A stretch of DNA of 64,000 nt from Thelephora terrestris (Eukaryota > Basidiomycota > Agaricomycetes > Thelephorales > Thelephoraceae), in assembly GCA_015956445.1 (NCBI GenBank), contig WIUZ02000013.1, positions 868,001 to 932,000 of the forward strand, read 5' to 3'. The notes beneath the pieces are model-generated. The model searched no databases. It worked only from the letters and a program-made list of their open reading frames with translations, and was not told the DNA's origin. Each line of letters starts with the position of its first letter. Within the stretch, counting starts at the first letter, position 1. Positions 1 to 12,200 of this stretch are shown here, one piece after another. Made by a program: the position numbers and the translations under genes.

Positions 1-600
1 ATCACCAGATATTCACCGCTCCAAGGTCGGAAAATCTCAGCGTTCGATGCCAGGAAGTGCGTCCCAACAGAAGCTGTCCTTCAGTGGGGACGGGTTCAGA
101 TTCCTGAAGGTGGTGACAGGATGTGCTGCTGTAAGATGATTAAGCTGGGATCATTTAGCCGTGATTGCACATATGTTCGGGTGCGTCTCATGATAATTGT
201 GTTTTCACTCACCATCTGATGCTATGTCACTCGTTTGTAGTATGAAGCCACAGTTGACCGCAACGCGAGAGCGAAGAGTAAACGGCCAGATATGGTACTT
301 GGAACATTCTTTGGACAACTCCAACGGATCATCAAGATTGATGTGCCTGCAACTTTGGTGTCATACCTCAACCTCAAGGAACCGGTGACATTATTTTATG
401 CAATCATCAAGCAGTGCAATGCAAGACAGAGCAAGGAGGGGTTTTGGGAGTATGCAGAACTTGGTGGACTTGAGGCGGTTGACATTGGGCTTGTGCAGTG
501 TGTTGTTGGCAGGATTTTCGACCGAGGGAAATGGGTTATCATTGATAGGAGTGGAGAACGAGCACATGCAGATATTGAGACCAACGAGTCAGATCTTTAA
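1..600 (+). CDS. Transposon-type protein, C-terminal part (partial at window edge)
   Basis: The frame is open from base 1 to a GTGCGT donor at 181; the intron is 181-240 (ends TTGTAG) and the second exon is 241-600. Splicing keeps the frame. The end of the protein contains YEATVDRNARAKSK, FFGQLQRII, QCVVGRIFDRGKW and IIDRSGERA. From memory of Agaricomycete genomes this pattern (VDRNAR..., FxGQL..., xCVVGRV...W.IIDRSG) recurs at the C-terminus of proteins carried by large DNA transposons of the Plavaka/CACTA-like kind; I could not check this. The start lies outside the window, so catalytic domains are not visible. The gene structure is well supported, the family only weakly. Confidence 0.5.
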
Positions 601-681
601 GATAGGGTAGTTAATGCATCTGCAACAGAGAGGATGGTGGCACGAAAATAATGGCAACAACTCAAATGATGCCTGAACGAC

Positions 682-2231
682 CTAACAACCACTTGTCCCT
701 GACCACTGCTGGCGATAGACTGGCCTTGACTCATGTCCAGAAGATTGGCAACTGATCCCGATCGTGTGGGGCTTGAGCAACCGAGGCCAATGCACACTAA
801 AGCTGTAAGGTTGTGAACGGCGCAGAACCCGCACGACGTCATGAAGGGAAATGCCAGGATGTAAGGCACATGGTGCAGGAGCAGTACCGTGGAGAGCGGT
901 GGTCTGCACATCGCAACAAAGGTGCATCGGTCTTTTCGACGAAGGATGCTTGTTCTTTGTCAAAAGTCTCGTAACCGAAGCAGTAGCGTGGGAAATACTG
1001 GCCTCCAGCAACGTAGGAGGTGCTAGAAGTTGTGGCGGGAGACGCATCCTTGAGCCCGTAGTAGAATTCAACACTATATCAAACCCATTGAGACATCCAA
1101 CACATACTAATCCTAAAAAGGTGGGAGTAGACGTACACAACCGCAAAGCAGAAGGCTGCATCTCCCTCTCGATAGCCAGCACCTGGTCATCCATAGAGAC
1201 CTTCCTCAACAGAGTCACAGCGAGGTTCACCTGTGTGTCGCTTTCTGAAAAACTGTTAGCGGACAGCAGTTCCTCGATCGGCAGTGTCAGCAATATCGAC
1301 GGGAAACCTGGGGTATTCGACTGGGAGTCAACCGAGGTCGTCCCGAGGGAAGTCAAGGATCTCTCTCTCGATTTCGTCGGTGAGGTGGACACGTTCAAAA
1401 CTTCCGACAACGTGGGGCTGGCATGCGTCCTCCAGGTGTTCACCGTCATTGTCAGTGAAGTGTTGGCACCAAACGACTTTGTGTAACCTTGTCGGGTCCA
1501 CGTTGCGCTGACGCAAACGATGACAGGATATTGTATGCCTGTACTGCCACCGGAGTAGACGACTCTGACGTGTGAGGCCCGGCACCTTGCCCATTACTAA
1601 AACTTGTCCGCCTTGACGAAACAGGCGAAGGCGAGGCAGAAGACGCAGCAGATTGAGACAAGTGTGAATGTGCTGGCTGGGGTGGCAATCTGATGCCAAG
1701 CGTAGGTGGTAACTTGATCGCACCCGGGTCGATGTCATCAGACCCGATGAACACCGTCAAGGCTCGTGGCGGGGGTGCAACAAAGTGGCTGCGGCTGTGC
1801 GCGGAGTGATTGAGCCGGCCTTCCGAAGTTGGGGTTACGACCGTCAACGAGGGTGAGTTGTGGCCACGCCGGTGCTCGGCCAATGTTTGTGGGGATCCAG
1901 ATGAGATTGGTAAAGATTTGCTGACCGAGTTGGTGGCGTCCCGACTCGGCGGCTTAACAAGAATCTGCGAGCCTCGTCCGTGACCACGACCGGGCTGACG
2001 AGGACCACCTTCCATCTCGGTTTGCTCACCAAACAAACTATTGACCCGGTTGCAGATCTCCTCCAAATCATTGATCCAATCCTTCTGCAGATCCCTGCTC
2101 TGGGAAAATTTGGACCTGATGGAGGAGTGCGGTGGGATCAGGGCTGAACCGTGCAGTTTCGAACACAGGGCTGCAGAAGGAACACCTAATCTCCTGGTAT
2201 TCCTCAGTGATGGAGTGGGGAGCGGAGACAT
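682..2231 (-). CDS. Ser/Pro/Thr-rich hypothetical protein
   Basis: Two consecutive long minus-strand open frames, 2231-1452 and 1449-682, are offset by a frame change that a short intron could bridge. One candidate runs from the GT inside TTTGCGTCAG to the acceptor CACCTGGAG, with a CTGAC branch-like site between. The product would be about 480 residues, rich in Ser, Thr and Pro, with one helical-looking segment near the N-terminus (DWINDLEEICNRVNSLFGEQ). No recognised domain, signal peptide or membrane segment. Its first 80 bases overlap the broken carrier gene upstream on the same strand, so the true start is uncertain. The opposite strand also has a long open frame here (851-1486), which lowers confidence. 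Confidence 0.35.
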
Positions 2232-2234
2232 GAC

Positions 2235-2604
2235 CGGGACTAGCGAGCACCACGTTCAAGACGCCGGCCATGGCACCAGCGAGGGCTGTTTGTGGAAGCG
2301 ATAGCTCTCCGAACGGAGTTACGACTTGCTTTGCTAAGCCGTAGGAGGCGAAGAGGAGGGAATTCACGCCTGCGATTCCCAGGAGCGGTGAAAGCATCCC
2401 TAGAAGAGGAAAGGAGGGTTAGATTCGGAGGGTAGAGTCGCATACAATCAGGGTCTGCCTCGATGACGAATTCATTTGAGAACACTCACGGGGAGCGACC
2501 TGGGCTCTCGTCTTGATCGCATCGAGCGGCTGTCCCACGAGGACTTGCGCGGCACCTCCGACACTCCCAGCGAGTAACTTGTTGACCGTTCTGAGGTCGG
2601 CCAT
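2235..2604 (-). pseudogene. Truncated mitochondrial carrier (SLC25-type) gene
   Basis: Exon 1 (2604-2490) starts at an ATG and encodes LLAGSVGGAAQVLVGQPLDA followed by IKTRAQ, a good match to the first carrier repeat (PxDxxKxRxQ). The intron is 2400-2489 (GTGAGT...CTTCTAG). Exon 2 encodes SPLLGIAGVNSLLFASYG and then AGAMAGVLNVVLASP, the end of repeat 1 and start of repeat 2. The stretch of about 25 residues normally found between these parts is missing at the splice junction. After ...VVLASP all carrier similarity ends; the rest of repeat 2 and repeat 3 are not found downstream. Intact family members are about 300 residues and sit in the mitochondrial inner membrane; this copy is a fragment. 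Confidence 0.6.
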
Positions 2605-3729
2605 GGCAGGAGCGGGTGACAGTTGAGAGAGAAAGAGGAAGTGCTAAGCCAAATTCGATGCGCGAAGGCAATTGCGGATGATTCCACCGGAATGGCGACA
2701 AGGGGCTGCACTGAGGCATCCTTATTGGTAGGATACAGACGTGTTCGACACCGAGAAGCTGAGTGGCAGGGTCAAGTGGGTCAAGGTGAACGTTGCTAGT
2801 TTTCGGGATGGTGAGGGAAATTGAGCGATTGACTGGTGGTCGTCGTCGTAGCGGGTTAGATGTCGAGCCGGAGAGGTGAAATGGGTGGTAGGAGTAAACG
2901 TTGAAGGATCGGGGCAGGGATGTGATCATGACCTTGGCCGGCACATGCCATAAGCACCCTCGGTTACTTTGGCACTGACCAGGGTCATGATCATTTCGAG
3001 GTTGACGATCAGCCCTTCAGTAGTATTTTCAGTGCCTCAAAAATCATGCGCCCAATTTTACAACAAGAACCACGGACTCATGATTGGTACTGATCACAAG
3101 GTGGCGCCAGTTCCCACAGTGGGACACTGGTCAAGGACTGTCTAGGCAGGACGAAGACGTCAATCAGGAGAGTGCACAACCGTGGCGATGCTCATCGTTA
3201 GTCATAATTGGACCTTGCATCGCCAGCGAGCCACCCTACCTTCGGCGGGGTCTTCACCGGGCGTCTTGTTTGTGCGATGGGGAAGTGAAACATCATCGAT
3301 TATGCCAATCGTAACTGACTAACGTGCAACTCACGAAAACACGAAAACATCCTGTGCAAGAAAATGGATAACGGGGTTGACCCTTCAAGCTTCAAGCTCA
3401 TCCTCTTCAATTGCAACTCAGTTTCTTATAAAACACAACACGATGCGAGTGAACACGATAAAATCGTGTGCTGTCCCATCTTTCCCATCGGAGATAGGAG
3501 GTTGAAACGTTGAAGTGTCGCCATAGTTGGTGAACCAAACTCTAGACTGGCTCTCGATTGCAATGAAGATCAAGATGCGGAACCAGTGAGCAGACACCGA
3601 CGTGCAGAGATCAGAACCTTGGCTCAAGCCCACTACCACATCCCTGTCATTTACATGACACAGTGTATATGCATGATCGTCATCAAAGTGCAAAAAAACG
3701 TACACTACTCCAAGAAGCAACGTAAACGG
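2605..3729. other. No gene recognised
   Basis: Short open frames only, none with recognisable protein similarity. The part next to 2605 would hold the promoter of the former carrier gene. The part near 3700 holds the 3' flank of F-box gene A. Confidence 0.5.
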
Positions 3730-5172
3730 TCAACCCCAGTGTTTATCGATCAAGGGGGATGTTTCGAAGTGAATACATGCCTTACTCGCTAACAACGGAA
3801 ACGTCCCCTTGATATGCCTATAAAAAGTCTGCAAGTCGCGATGCTCGCCCGTCCTTACGATGAGCTTAAAATCGTCATGCCCAGCGAATTTCTGTTCAAG
3901 AAACTGGTCCACCAAACTCCACCGACCCCAATATGCGTTAGCTGGCCAGCCGAAGTCAGAGAAAAGTCCTCCCAATTCGAGCACAAACTCGCGGAAGACA
4001 GGTGATGTGATAGTCGTAATCTGGAGCATCTCGTACGCGACGCACCACAACCGCGGTAGCACCGTACGGAGGGTCAACCGGCGAAGAGCCGCACACCCAC
4101 TGAATTTGAGAGATATCAACTCCACGTGCCCTGTTGGAGGGAAGTTAGCCAATTGCTCACACCATAGCCAACGAGAAGGAAGTGAGCCGAAACGTACCAA
4201 CCACACAAGGCGGAACGACGATGGTCACCTCTTCAAGGGTATGTGCACATTGGCCCAGCATGTACCGAGCAAATACCCCGAAAGAGTCATCGAGTTCGAC
4301 AGATCGAAAGTTGAACCTCTTGTCTAGTTCATGAACGAAGCTCAGAGTCGGCCACGGTTCCGCGTCACCAGGACCAACTAGCCGAAGGCGCCCGTTTAGA
4401 GGTGGAGATGGGTCAACGACATCGGGCACGGTCGAATCTAGCGCGGTCTCGATTTCATCCCGGAGGTGCTCAAGGCACAGGTTTTCGAGATTCGGGAACT
4501 GTAGAGCGAAATCCATAAGAAGACGGTAGGGACCGGCGGACCGGCGGAGCGTAAGGGAAGTTAGAGTCGGATAGAAATGGGCGAAACAAGTCTTGTGTTG
4601 GTTTGCCCATGAGAACGCGTCATAGTACTCAACGGTGAGGGTGTGGACTCGATCAAGGGTCTGAAAGTGGTGGAGGTGAGGTCGGAGAGTATCCGGAGTG
4701 AACATTCCAGGGTCCCGGATGTGGACCTCGAGGGCGTATTGAAGGATGCCGCGTTTGCTCGCGTGGGACAAGAAGCAAAGTGGATGATAGTTGGATTTGT
4801 GGTGAAGATTTCTCTTCTTGGGGACGCTTTCGTTGTTTCGCCGGGTCAGATACAATGTCCGGTGGACGAGGTGTCGGGTCGAAGCAAGCATCGCTTTGCA
4901 AGTCAGCGAACACGCTTTCAGGGTTGGGAGATCGTCCCGGAGCATATCCACGATACGGTAGATGAGCTCTTGGGGTAGGCCCATACATCCGTGGTAGATT
5001 GTAGTGAGGCCAACGGGTTGCTCTGCCACGTTCGTGGCTACGTTCTTGCCCTTAGATTTCCCGACGAGCGACCTGAGCGCTCGGCCAAGCGACCGAATCA
5101 ATAGCGCTGATGTCCTTCGTTAACAATTGTGAAAAGTGCACGGTGCTTGAAGTACGCACATAATTCGACCAT
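3730..5172 (-). CDS. F-box protein, family member A
   Basis: Predicted exons (minus strand): 5172-5160, 5106-4198, 4130-3730; about 440 residues. The 13-nt first exon (ATGGTCGAATTAT, donor GTGCGT) is needed because the main exon has no in-frame ATG after the last stop. The same tiny exon occurs in members B, C and D. Intron 2 (4131-4197) is in phase 1, as in B and C. The N-terminal region has an F-box pattern: GCMGLPQELIYRIVDMLRDD followed by ACSLTCKAMLASTRHLVHRT. The rest has degenerate leucine-rich segments (FYPTLTSLTLRR, FPNLENLCLEH, LRRLTLRTV). F-box proteins are usually substrate receptors of SCF ubiquitin ligases; that role is inferred from family knowledge, and the substrate is unknown. 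Confidence 0.75.
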
Positions 5173-5952
5173 TTTGTCTTGTGAGGGGGGAACTGGCAAG
5201 GCGTTGGGAAATCATCTCGGTGACGATAGATCCCAGCGCCAGGCGAATGTATCTACCCTCGTGGCCGTCGGAAGTTGCCGCCACAAACGGGTCGCTGGGA
5301 AATTCAGGTGGCGGCGAAAGAATGGCATCCACCACAACACATGTTCTAAACTAAATTTCGCTGGTCTCGCCCTGGCCTAGCCCAAAACTATGACCGTTGC
5401 CCGCGTGGTGCAAAGTCCTTCGCCGGGCTCCCTGAACGATTGATATCTCGCTGTACCAAATCACCTCTCGTCTCCCTACCCCCCCGGTCTACCGAGTGCA
5501 TCTCACGTTTGACCTTCGAGAGGAGACGGTACGCTGTCTGTCACCATATCCTTCCGGTGGAGGAGCCTTTGGAGGTGTCAGCAAAGTTTCGGCGAGTCAC
5601 ACGACGTCTTTATGATTCTCTCGGGAACGAAGCAGGCGAGTTAACTGGATGCTTGTTCCCATATGTTTTCACCCCCGTCTTTTCGTGTTGCCCACACCAT
5701 CTTACTTTGGCATCGAAGTTTCGATGGCAGTAGCGAGCAGTACTTCTGAGTTTCATTATTGGACCACGGGCATATTTGAGAGGCCAATCGAAAATGTCAG
5801 AAGGGTATGCTGGCTTGAATGTGAACAGGGATCTGTGGCTTGCCTTCAGATCCTACCAAGTTCCTATCATATACGGGACATGGGTACGCGTAATTCCGAC
5901 AAGAGTGGAAGTATACTCACCTTCACCCAAGGAGCGACGACAATCGACACCG
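5173..5952. other. Intergenic region between F-box genes A and B
   Basis: Contains the promoter of member A (reading leftwards) and the 3' flank of member B. The open frames here are short and mutually overlapping; nothing is recognised. Confidence 0.5.
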
Positions 5953-7353
5953 CTATTTCTTGATCGAATGGGATATTTGGAAATGAATGCATCCCCGTTT
6001 TTCCAGCAACGGGAAGGCCCCCCTTATATGCTGCTGAAAATCTTTCAGGCCGCGATGCTTGCCCATCCTGATGATCAACCTGAAATGTCCGTGCTTGGCA
6101 AATCGTTCTTCAAGAAGCCCGTCGGTTTTCCCCCAGTAGCCTAAGACCTCCAACGACGGTGTATCGAACAGAGACGGAAGTGTACTCATCTCGAGCACGA
6201 ACTCGCAGAAGACCGGTGATGTGATGGTGAAAATTACGCCGTAAATAAGTTCGGGGCCATTGACGATAGCCTGATGGAACGGCATACGGTAAGTCAACCG
6301 ACGAATAATATTGTAATTGCCCAATGTGACGTGTGCTGTCCGGAATCGGTTAGCTAGCCTTTCTGTCACACCCAACGAGAAGAATACAAGAAGGCGCTTA
6401 CTGCTTCCATTAGTTACGATGGTGACCTCTTCAAGGCTTCGTGAACACGGGCCCAGCAAAAAATGACCGTGATCCCAAAGATACTCCGACTCTAGTTCGA
6501 TGGACCGGAAATTTATCCCGTTTTGAATCTCGCGGATGAGCGCTCTCGGCCACTGGGCAGAACGCGGAAAAGCCAGTCGGAGGTTTCCACATAGCGGTGG
6601 AAATTTATCAACGATAGGAGGGGCGGTCGCACTCAGTGGGTACCATTCATCGTTTTTCAGCCACTCGAAGGCCAAGTTTTCAAGTTGTGGAAACAGTAGG
6701 GCAAATCGTAATAGGGCTCGGTAGTGATCAAAAGGGCTGGTGAGCGTGAGGGAGGTTAGAGTGGGATAGAAATGGTCAAAACAGATTCTTGGAAGGTCTG
6801 GGCGCGATGAAGGGTAATAGTTCTCGATAACAAGAGTGTGGACTCGGTCCAGAGATTGGAAGTGGCGGAGGTGAGGCAACAGGACCTCTGAATTGAATGC
6901 AGAAAAGCCGCGGATGTGGACCCGTCGAGTGTATTGAAGGAAGTCGTGTTCGCCCATGTAAGACAAGAGGCGGAGTTTAACATCTGGAGGGCGCGGTCCC
7001 CAAAAGCGGTGTTTCTCTTTTCTGGTGAGAATCTTCTCGTTTTTTCGTGGTGTCAGACATAATGTCTGATGGATGAGATGTCGGGTCGAGACGAACATTG
7101 CTTTGCAGGTCAACGAACATGCCTGGAGGGCCGAAACATCGTCGCATAGCATGTTTGTGATGTGGTCAACGAGCTCTTGGGGCAGGCCCATACAACCGTG
7201 GTGAATCGCAGCGGAAATCGAATCGAGGTCGACGTGTCCCCCGAGCGGCACTCCAACTCTTCGGCCAAGTTCACGGATCTGTTGCGCTGGTTCACTCCGT
7301 TAGTAATTCTCCGAGACTCCACGCCTCTAGGATTACGCACAAAATTTGACCAT
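5953..7353 (-). CDS. F-box protein, family member B
   Basis: Predicted exons: 7353-7341 (ATGGTCAAATTTT, donor GTGCGT), 7286-6402, 6335-5953; about 426 residues. The second intron (6336-6401, GTAAGC...GGACAG) is 66 nt, a multiple of three with no stop, so an unspliced message would also be translatable with 22 extra residues. Its position and phase match A and C, which argues that it is a real intron. F-box pattern near the N-terminus: GCMGLPQELVDHITNMLCDD, then ACSLTCKAMFVSTRHLIHQT. Repeated leucine-rich blocks follow, and the C-terminus (RGAFPLLEKRGCIHFQIS) is shared with A and C. Likely an SCF substrate receptor by family knowledge. Confidence 0.75.
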
Positions 7354-8082
7354 TAGCCTTGGGGGATGGTAGCTGAGTGGACGCTGGAAGCGAGGGGATG
7401 TGAGCGCTTGGTTGAAGCTGATAGGCGCTAGGAAAAGTGATCCTCGTCCCGGCCTAATCTGTGTTCCGCCATCGCTTTCGTCACAAACTGAGTTCCCTGC
7501 CACGAGGAACACGGGTTCCAAGATGGTTTCTCAAAACTCCTACCCCCTTATCCACGGTGCAATATATCGCGGCTTGCACCCTAACCCGCACAGAACGTGC
7601 GATGAAAGTTGAAACGGAGATAGATCGTTAAAGTACGTGATGACTGCCAACGATGAAACTTAGGGTTGCGGTGTGGATACAACTTGCCACTCGATAATGC
7701 GTTACTACAGGTGCTAATACATATATCAAGGCGCGGTGGGTCGAACCCGTAAATATAAGCTAATCAACATGACATAATGACCATATCGGAAGAGCAGGGG
7801 GTATGTTCTAGGACGGATACTTGCCTCGAGACGGGAAGCGGCCTACATGCGATAAATAGGCCACCAATCGGGCCTGCAGGTGCCGGACAGTCTGGCTTCG
7901 CCAAAGTGGAAGTCGTTGTACTGCCTGCCCACCCCTCTTCCGGTTTCGAACGATGTGGGCTGATCTTGCGCGCGTAGGAATCTTCGTCTCGTTTCCAACT
8001 CCCTCGGCACATTCCTCCAATACCCCACGCACGTCGAATTGATGCAACTGCGACCAAAATTGAAACGCTGCACATTACCCAG
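7354..8082. other. Intergenic region, no gene recognised
   Basis: Holds the upstream region of member B and the 3' flank of the disrupted member C. Three short minus-strand frames overlap here without recognisable similarity. Confidence 0.5.
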
Positions 8083-8801
8083 CTAGCAACGGAGATGATC
8101 ACTCCCCACGTTCCCGATCGATGACGATATCTCGAAGTAGATGCATCCCCTACTTGCAAGCAACGGAAAAGCCTCCTTCGCGTGCTTTTGGAAAGCTTCA
8201 TGGTCATGGAGCTTGCCCGTTCTGATGGTAAACCTGAAATCACCATCCTCGACAAATCGCTGAACAATCAGCCTGTCGATCTCCCCCCAGCGTCCCCAGC
8301 ACACCAGCGATGGACCATCAAAACGAGAGGGGATCCCGCCCAGTCCGAGCACCAGCTGCCGGAAAACAGGAGAGGTGATGGTTGAAATGGGGATAAACCC
8401 AAACGCGACGCCAAACACCGGAGTAAACGCCGTACGGAGGGTCAACCGACGGAGACCTGCAATCCCCTTGAAGTTGAGATAACGCAATCCCAGGTACCCT
8501 ATCGGAGTAACGTTGGTCAATCATTTTGTTGTGATCAGCAAAGGCAAAAATTGACGCGTACCATTCCCGTGAGGTGTTATTGTGAGGTCCGTTACGGTAC
8601 TAGCACATGCGTTCAGGATCTGCTGGGTGTAGGAACGACCATTGAGATGGCCCTCAAGTTCGACCGATCGAAAGTTCATCCCCTTCTGAAGCTCACGGGT
8701 GAAATCTGCCAGCCGCAAACCCACAGCCTCAGGCTCGAGGCCAACCAGTCGGAGGTGCCCGCGTAAGGGCGGAAATTTATCGGCGATAGCGGGGACAGCT
8801 A

Positions 8802-8809
8802 CATACGGT
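8802..8809. repeat. Target-site duplication, left copy (CATACGGT)
   Basis: Eight bases directly before the left terminal repeat, identical to 15109-15116. Confidence 0.9.
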
Positions 8810-8837
8810 AGGACCCGGGAAAGTTGGCTGGGAGGCC

Positions 8838-9000
8838 GGCGCCAGAATCCGGACATTTTGGTGATTTTTGCCCTTGAGGCCGGATCCCGACGACCCGAAA
8901 ATCCGGACATTTCGACCCAAAAATGCACGCTAGCCAGCGCGGGAATCCGGACGTTTGGGTCTCGGAGTATACCTTAGCCGGCGCGAAAGTCCGGACGGAG
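8838..9000. repeat. Left subterminal repeats of the transposon
   Basis: Four copies of a TCCGGAC core within about 160 bp: AATCCGGACATTTT, AATCCGGACATTTC, AATCCGGACGTTTG and AGTCCGGACGGAGG. By analogy with other transposons these may be transposase-binding sites; that is inference. Confidence 0.6.
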
Positions 9001-9221
9001 GTGGGATTTTCGAGGATTTTCGCGGGTGGTCGACGCAGGCGCCAGACTGTAGTTGACGAGATAGCAAGCATTCTAACTACTCTGTAGTATCGTAGTCAGC
9101 ACGAAACCCCCTCACGTTTTGTAACAAAGTTTGAATCCGATAATCGATATCTTTAATTTGGAAGTCATTCGCGGCGCGTGCCTAAAGCTAGAGGTTCCCG
9201 AGTATCGATTATTTTCCCCCT

Positions 9222-12200
9222 ATGGCTACTATCGACCTCACCGTCAAAATCCAGTTTGACCCCTCAGTCTGGATAGGGGTCAAAAAGGTTTTTTCGAACT
9301 CGCTCCCCAATGAGGTCTACGAGAAAAAACGAGAAATCCTCAAGATCCCCGAGCCCATTCGAACGCGACTCCCCGCTCCAACTGCTCTTGTCAATAAATT
9401 TATCGAGCATCCCCTTCCCCTTCAGTCCGGCGCCCTCAGTTTCCACCAAACTGGGGAATGGTTCAGCACCGATGCACCCACCACACCCCCAGAAATTCTC
9501 CTCACTCGGACAGTCCCGCCAGAGAGGGTCCTCAAAACTCTTGATAACGCTTTCGGCCAGAAGTGGTTTGATGGCGCAGCTTCAATCGTGGACCCACGAT
9601 TCAATAACGGCACCGAGAGGTTTCCGCTTTGGGTCATGTCGCTTTGGAAGGAAACGGAGAAGATGATTCAGCACCAGAAGCTATGGAGGTCGTCTGTCCG
9701 TTGGTTGGAATCAGGTACTCACCCCGAAAACGTAGTTGCGCAGGCAAAAGATCTCATCAATGAGCTTCCGTGGAACAAATCGCTGCGTTTGGGAGGGACA
9801 ACCACCCTTGAGTTTGCGGGCTTCCTCGGTGCATCCTGGCTATCTGACACGCAGATCAACATGATGATCAGGGTCCTACAGAACCGCCTGAAAACGGACG
9901 TCGATACTGGCAAAGAGGTCCTTGTTGAGCCAATCGAGTTCACTTGGGAGCTTGAGGCTGTCAGTCGAGGGTTCACCGACCCGGGATCTTCGCCGTACCT
10001 CTTGCGACTGGCGGAACAGGTCCAGAATGGGGTCACCTCAATCTGGTTCCCAGTCAATGTAAATGGGTGCCATTGGATTGCTGGAAAGGTGGATTTTGAG
10101 GAGTGCACCTTCGCGTTTGGTAAGCTATCACTGAATGCAACCCAAAATAAGAGGAACTGACTTACAGTAGGAGACTCGCTGGCCGCCTCGGGAACCGCGC
10201 CTCCCCCAGACGAAGTGTTGAAGGGACTACGAAAATGGTTTAATCAGCAGTTTAGCTCGAAGCTGATGAACATCGGGAATGTGCTTCAACGTCCGCGCCA
10301 ACCTGATACTTACAGTTGCGCGATCTGCACGATGAGCACGATTGGTCACGGAATCTTCGGTGATCCTCTTTGGACACACCAAGATGCATCTGTGCACCGA
10401 ATTCGCTGGCTTCTCACACTCAGTGAGAACGAAGGAATACCTATCCCCAGGGACCCCGTGAGTAGACGTGACTGCTTTAAGCATGTATGGTGCACTTACA
10501 TCTGCTGCGATATAGGCACTTGAGCCGTTAACCAAGATGTGCGCCCGAGTTGATCGTGACGACGGCTGCAACGATAGCGGTCGTGCTGGCAGCCACAGTA
10601 GCGGTACGCGCAATGTCAACAGCAGCGGCAATGACCGTGGCGGCGATAGTGACGAGGTCGATGGGGATGAAAACTTGCTGGCGAGTGAGGCCGATACTCC
10701 CGCCATGTCGACCGTGTCGTCAACGGCCTCCACTGACGCGGGTGAAGACTCCAGGCCTCTGCCCTACAAACGGAAGCTATCGCTGAGCCCGTTCGATGAA
10801 ATCGCGCCCGCCCGCAAGGTCTCGAGGGTGTCCTACAAACAGGCGCAGTCAAAGGTTACAGAAAACCGGCGCTCAGACGTTAGCAACATCGCCGCCACGG
10901 ACGCCTTCCAGCATCTTGAAATTAGTTGCAAGTCTCAGAAGCCTCAGTACGGAACAAGCAGATCAGCTATCGCTTCACGAAGACTCAGGGAGAAAGCCAC
11001 TTCCAGGACTTACGTCGTTCAGGAAAAGCGGTTCGAAACATGGAAGGCAAAGATTTTGAACCTAGATCCAAGCGCTCAGTTTGACCAGAAGGATCCTATG
11101 AGAGTCTTCCACAGCAGGTGCTCCACCTGGCTACGCACCAAAGAACCTGGTGATACGACCCGGTTCAGACAGCATGGCGAGATGTGTCGGGCGAAGCCGG
11201 TGCCAGCGCATGGGACATTGATGGGAATGGGTTGGTTGGTGAAGAAGGAAGCTGGGACGAGTGGCGATGGGAAGGACGAAGGAAGGAGCGAGAGAGAGGA
11301 AGGTGTGGAAGACGTCAGAAAGATGCCCTGCCGTGGGGCGTCAGCAATGGACAACACATTGATTGATCGTTATTTGAAGCGAACGTGGGTGGGCGGTGGA
11401 GGCGGGCGAAGCATCCATGTGGTCTCGAGGGAACGGTTCAAGAAAGAGTTCAGATATCTGACTCGTGCTCAGAGGGAGGAAGTTCAGATGACGCAGAGGG
11501 CGGAATGGAGGTGGACCAACGATCACATCAACGCTCGGGTCCATTCGAGGAAATGCAAGTTATTCACCTCAAGCCGTTCGCTCGCATCGTCACTTTGTGT
11601 TGAATGCGAAGCCTTGCTTAATCTCAAAGCTTTTACCGACGCAATTCGCAAGCCGATGCCCCTGGACGAAAACTTGAAGTTCACAAACACGCAATACCTC
11701 CACCCTGACCTGAAACACCTCTACACGAAGGTCAAAGGACTTCGGGCGATAATTGAACAAACAGTGAGTGGTATATTGGCTTCCTACGTCACTCGATTGA
11801 TCATGTATCTCAGGATGGAAGTTCTACGCCGTGCATCAAGTTTGCAGAAGCCATCCTAAGCGGGAAAATAAAAAACAAAGTTTTCAATGGTTTGCTCGAG
11901 GCGATGTGCACCGATCTTGACAAAACGAAGCGTGGCGTCGGATTACAAAACTTCAAGTATGCTCCAGCCTGGGACGAACTTTGCCATATCATTTACATTG
12001 TCAGTCCGCGTGCATATCGGATCCTCAGGAGTTACTTCCCCGCACGCACCCCGAGGAGTTTTCGGTATTTAATTACTCTCGGTTTATCCTCACCAACAAT
12101 GTTATTGAACACTTATATCCAGTCACAAGGAGGCCCGTGAGCCCCGTTTTCCAATGGATATCTGTGATCGAACCTTTGAACTTGCCAAAGCTCACCTCGC

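Noticed and set aside
851-1486. Plus-strand frame of 211 codons
   Set aside because: It lies opposite the minus-strand Ser-rich frame, which continues the upstream open frame and has a more protein-like composition.
8800-9000. Direct TCCGGAC repeats as a CRISPR-like or satellite array
   Set aside because: The copies are irregularly spaced, few, and present at both ends of the transposon, which fits subterminal transposase sites.
9310-9666. Second plus-strand frame inside the protease region
   Set aside because: It is a shadow in another frame of the protease exon, which has clear catalytic motifs.
10550-10852. Ala/Val-rich frames on both strands in the transposon
   Set aside because: They are produced by the GC-rich low-complexity linker of the transposon protein in other frames.
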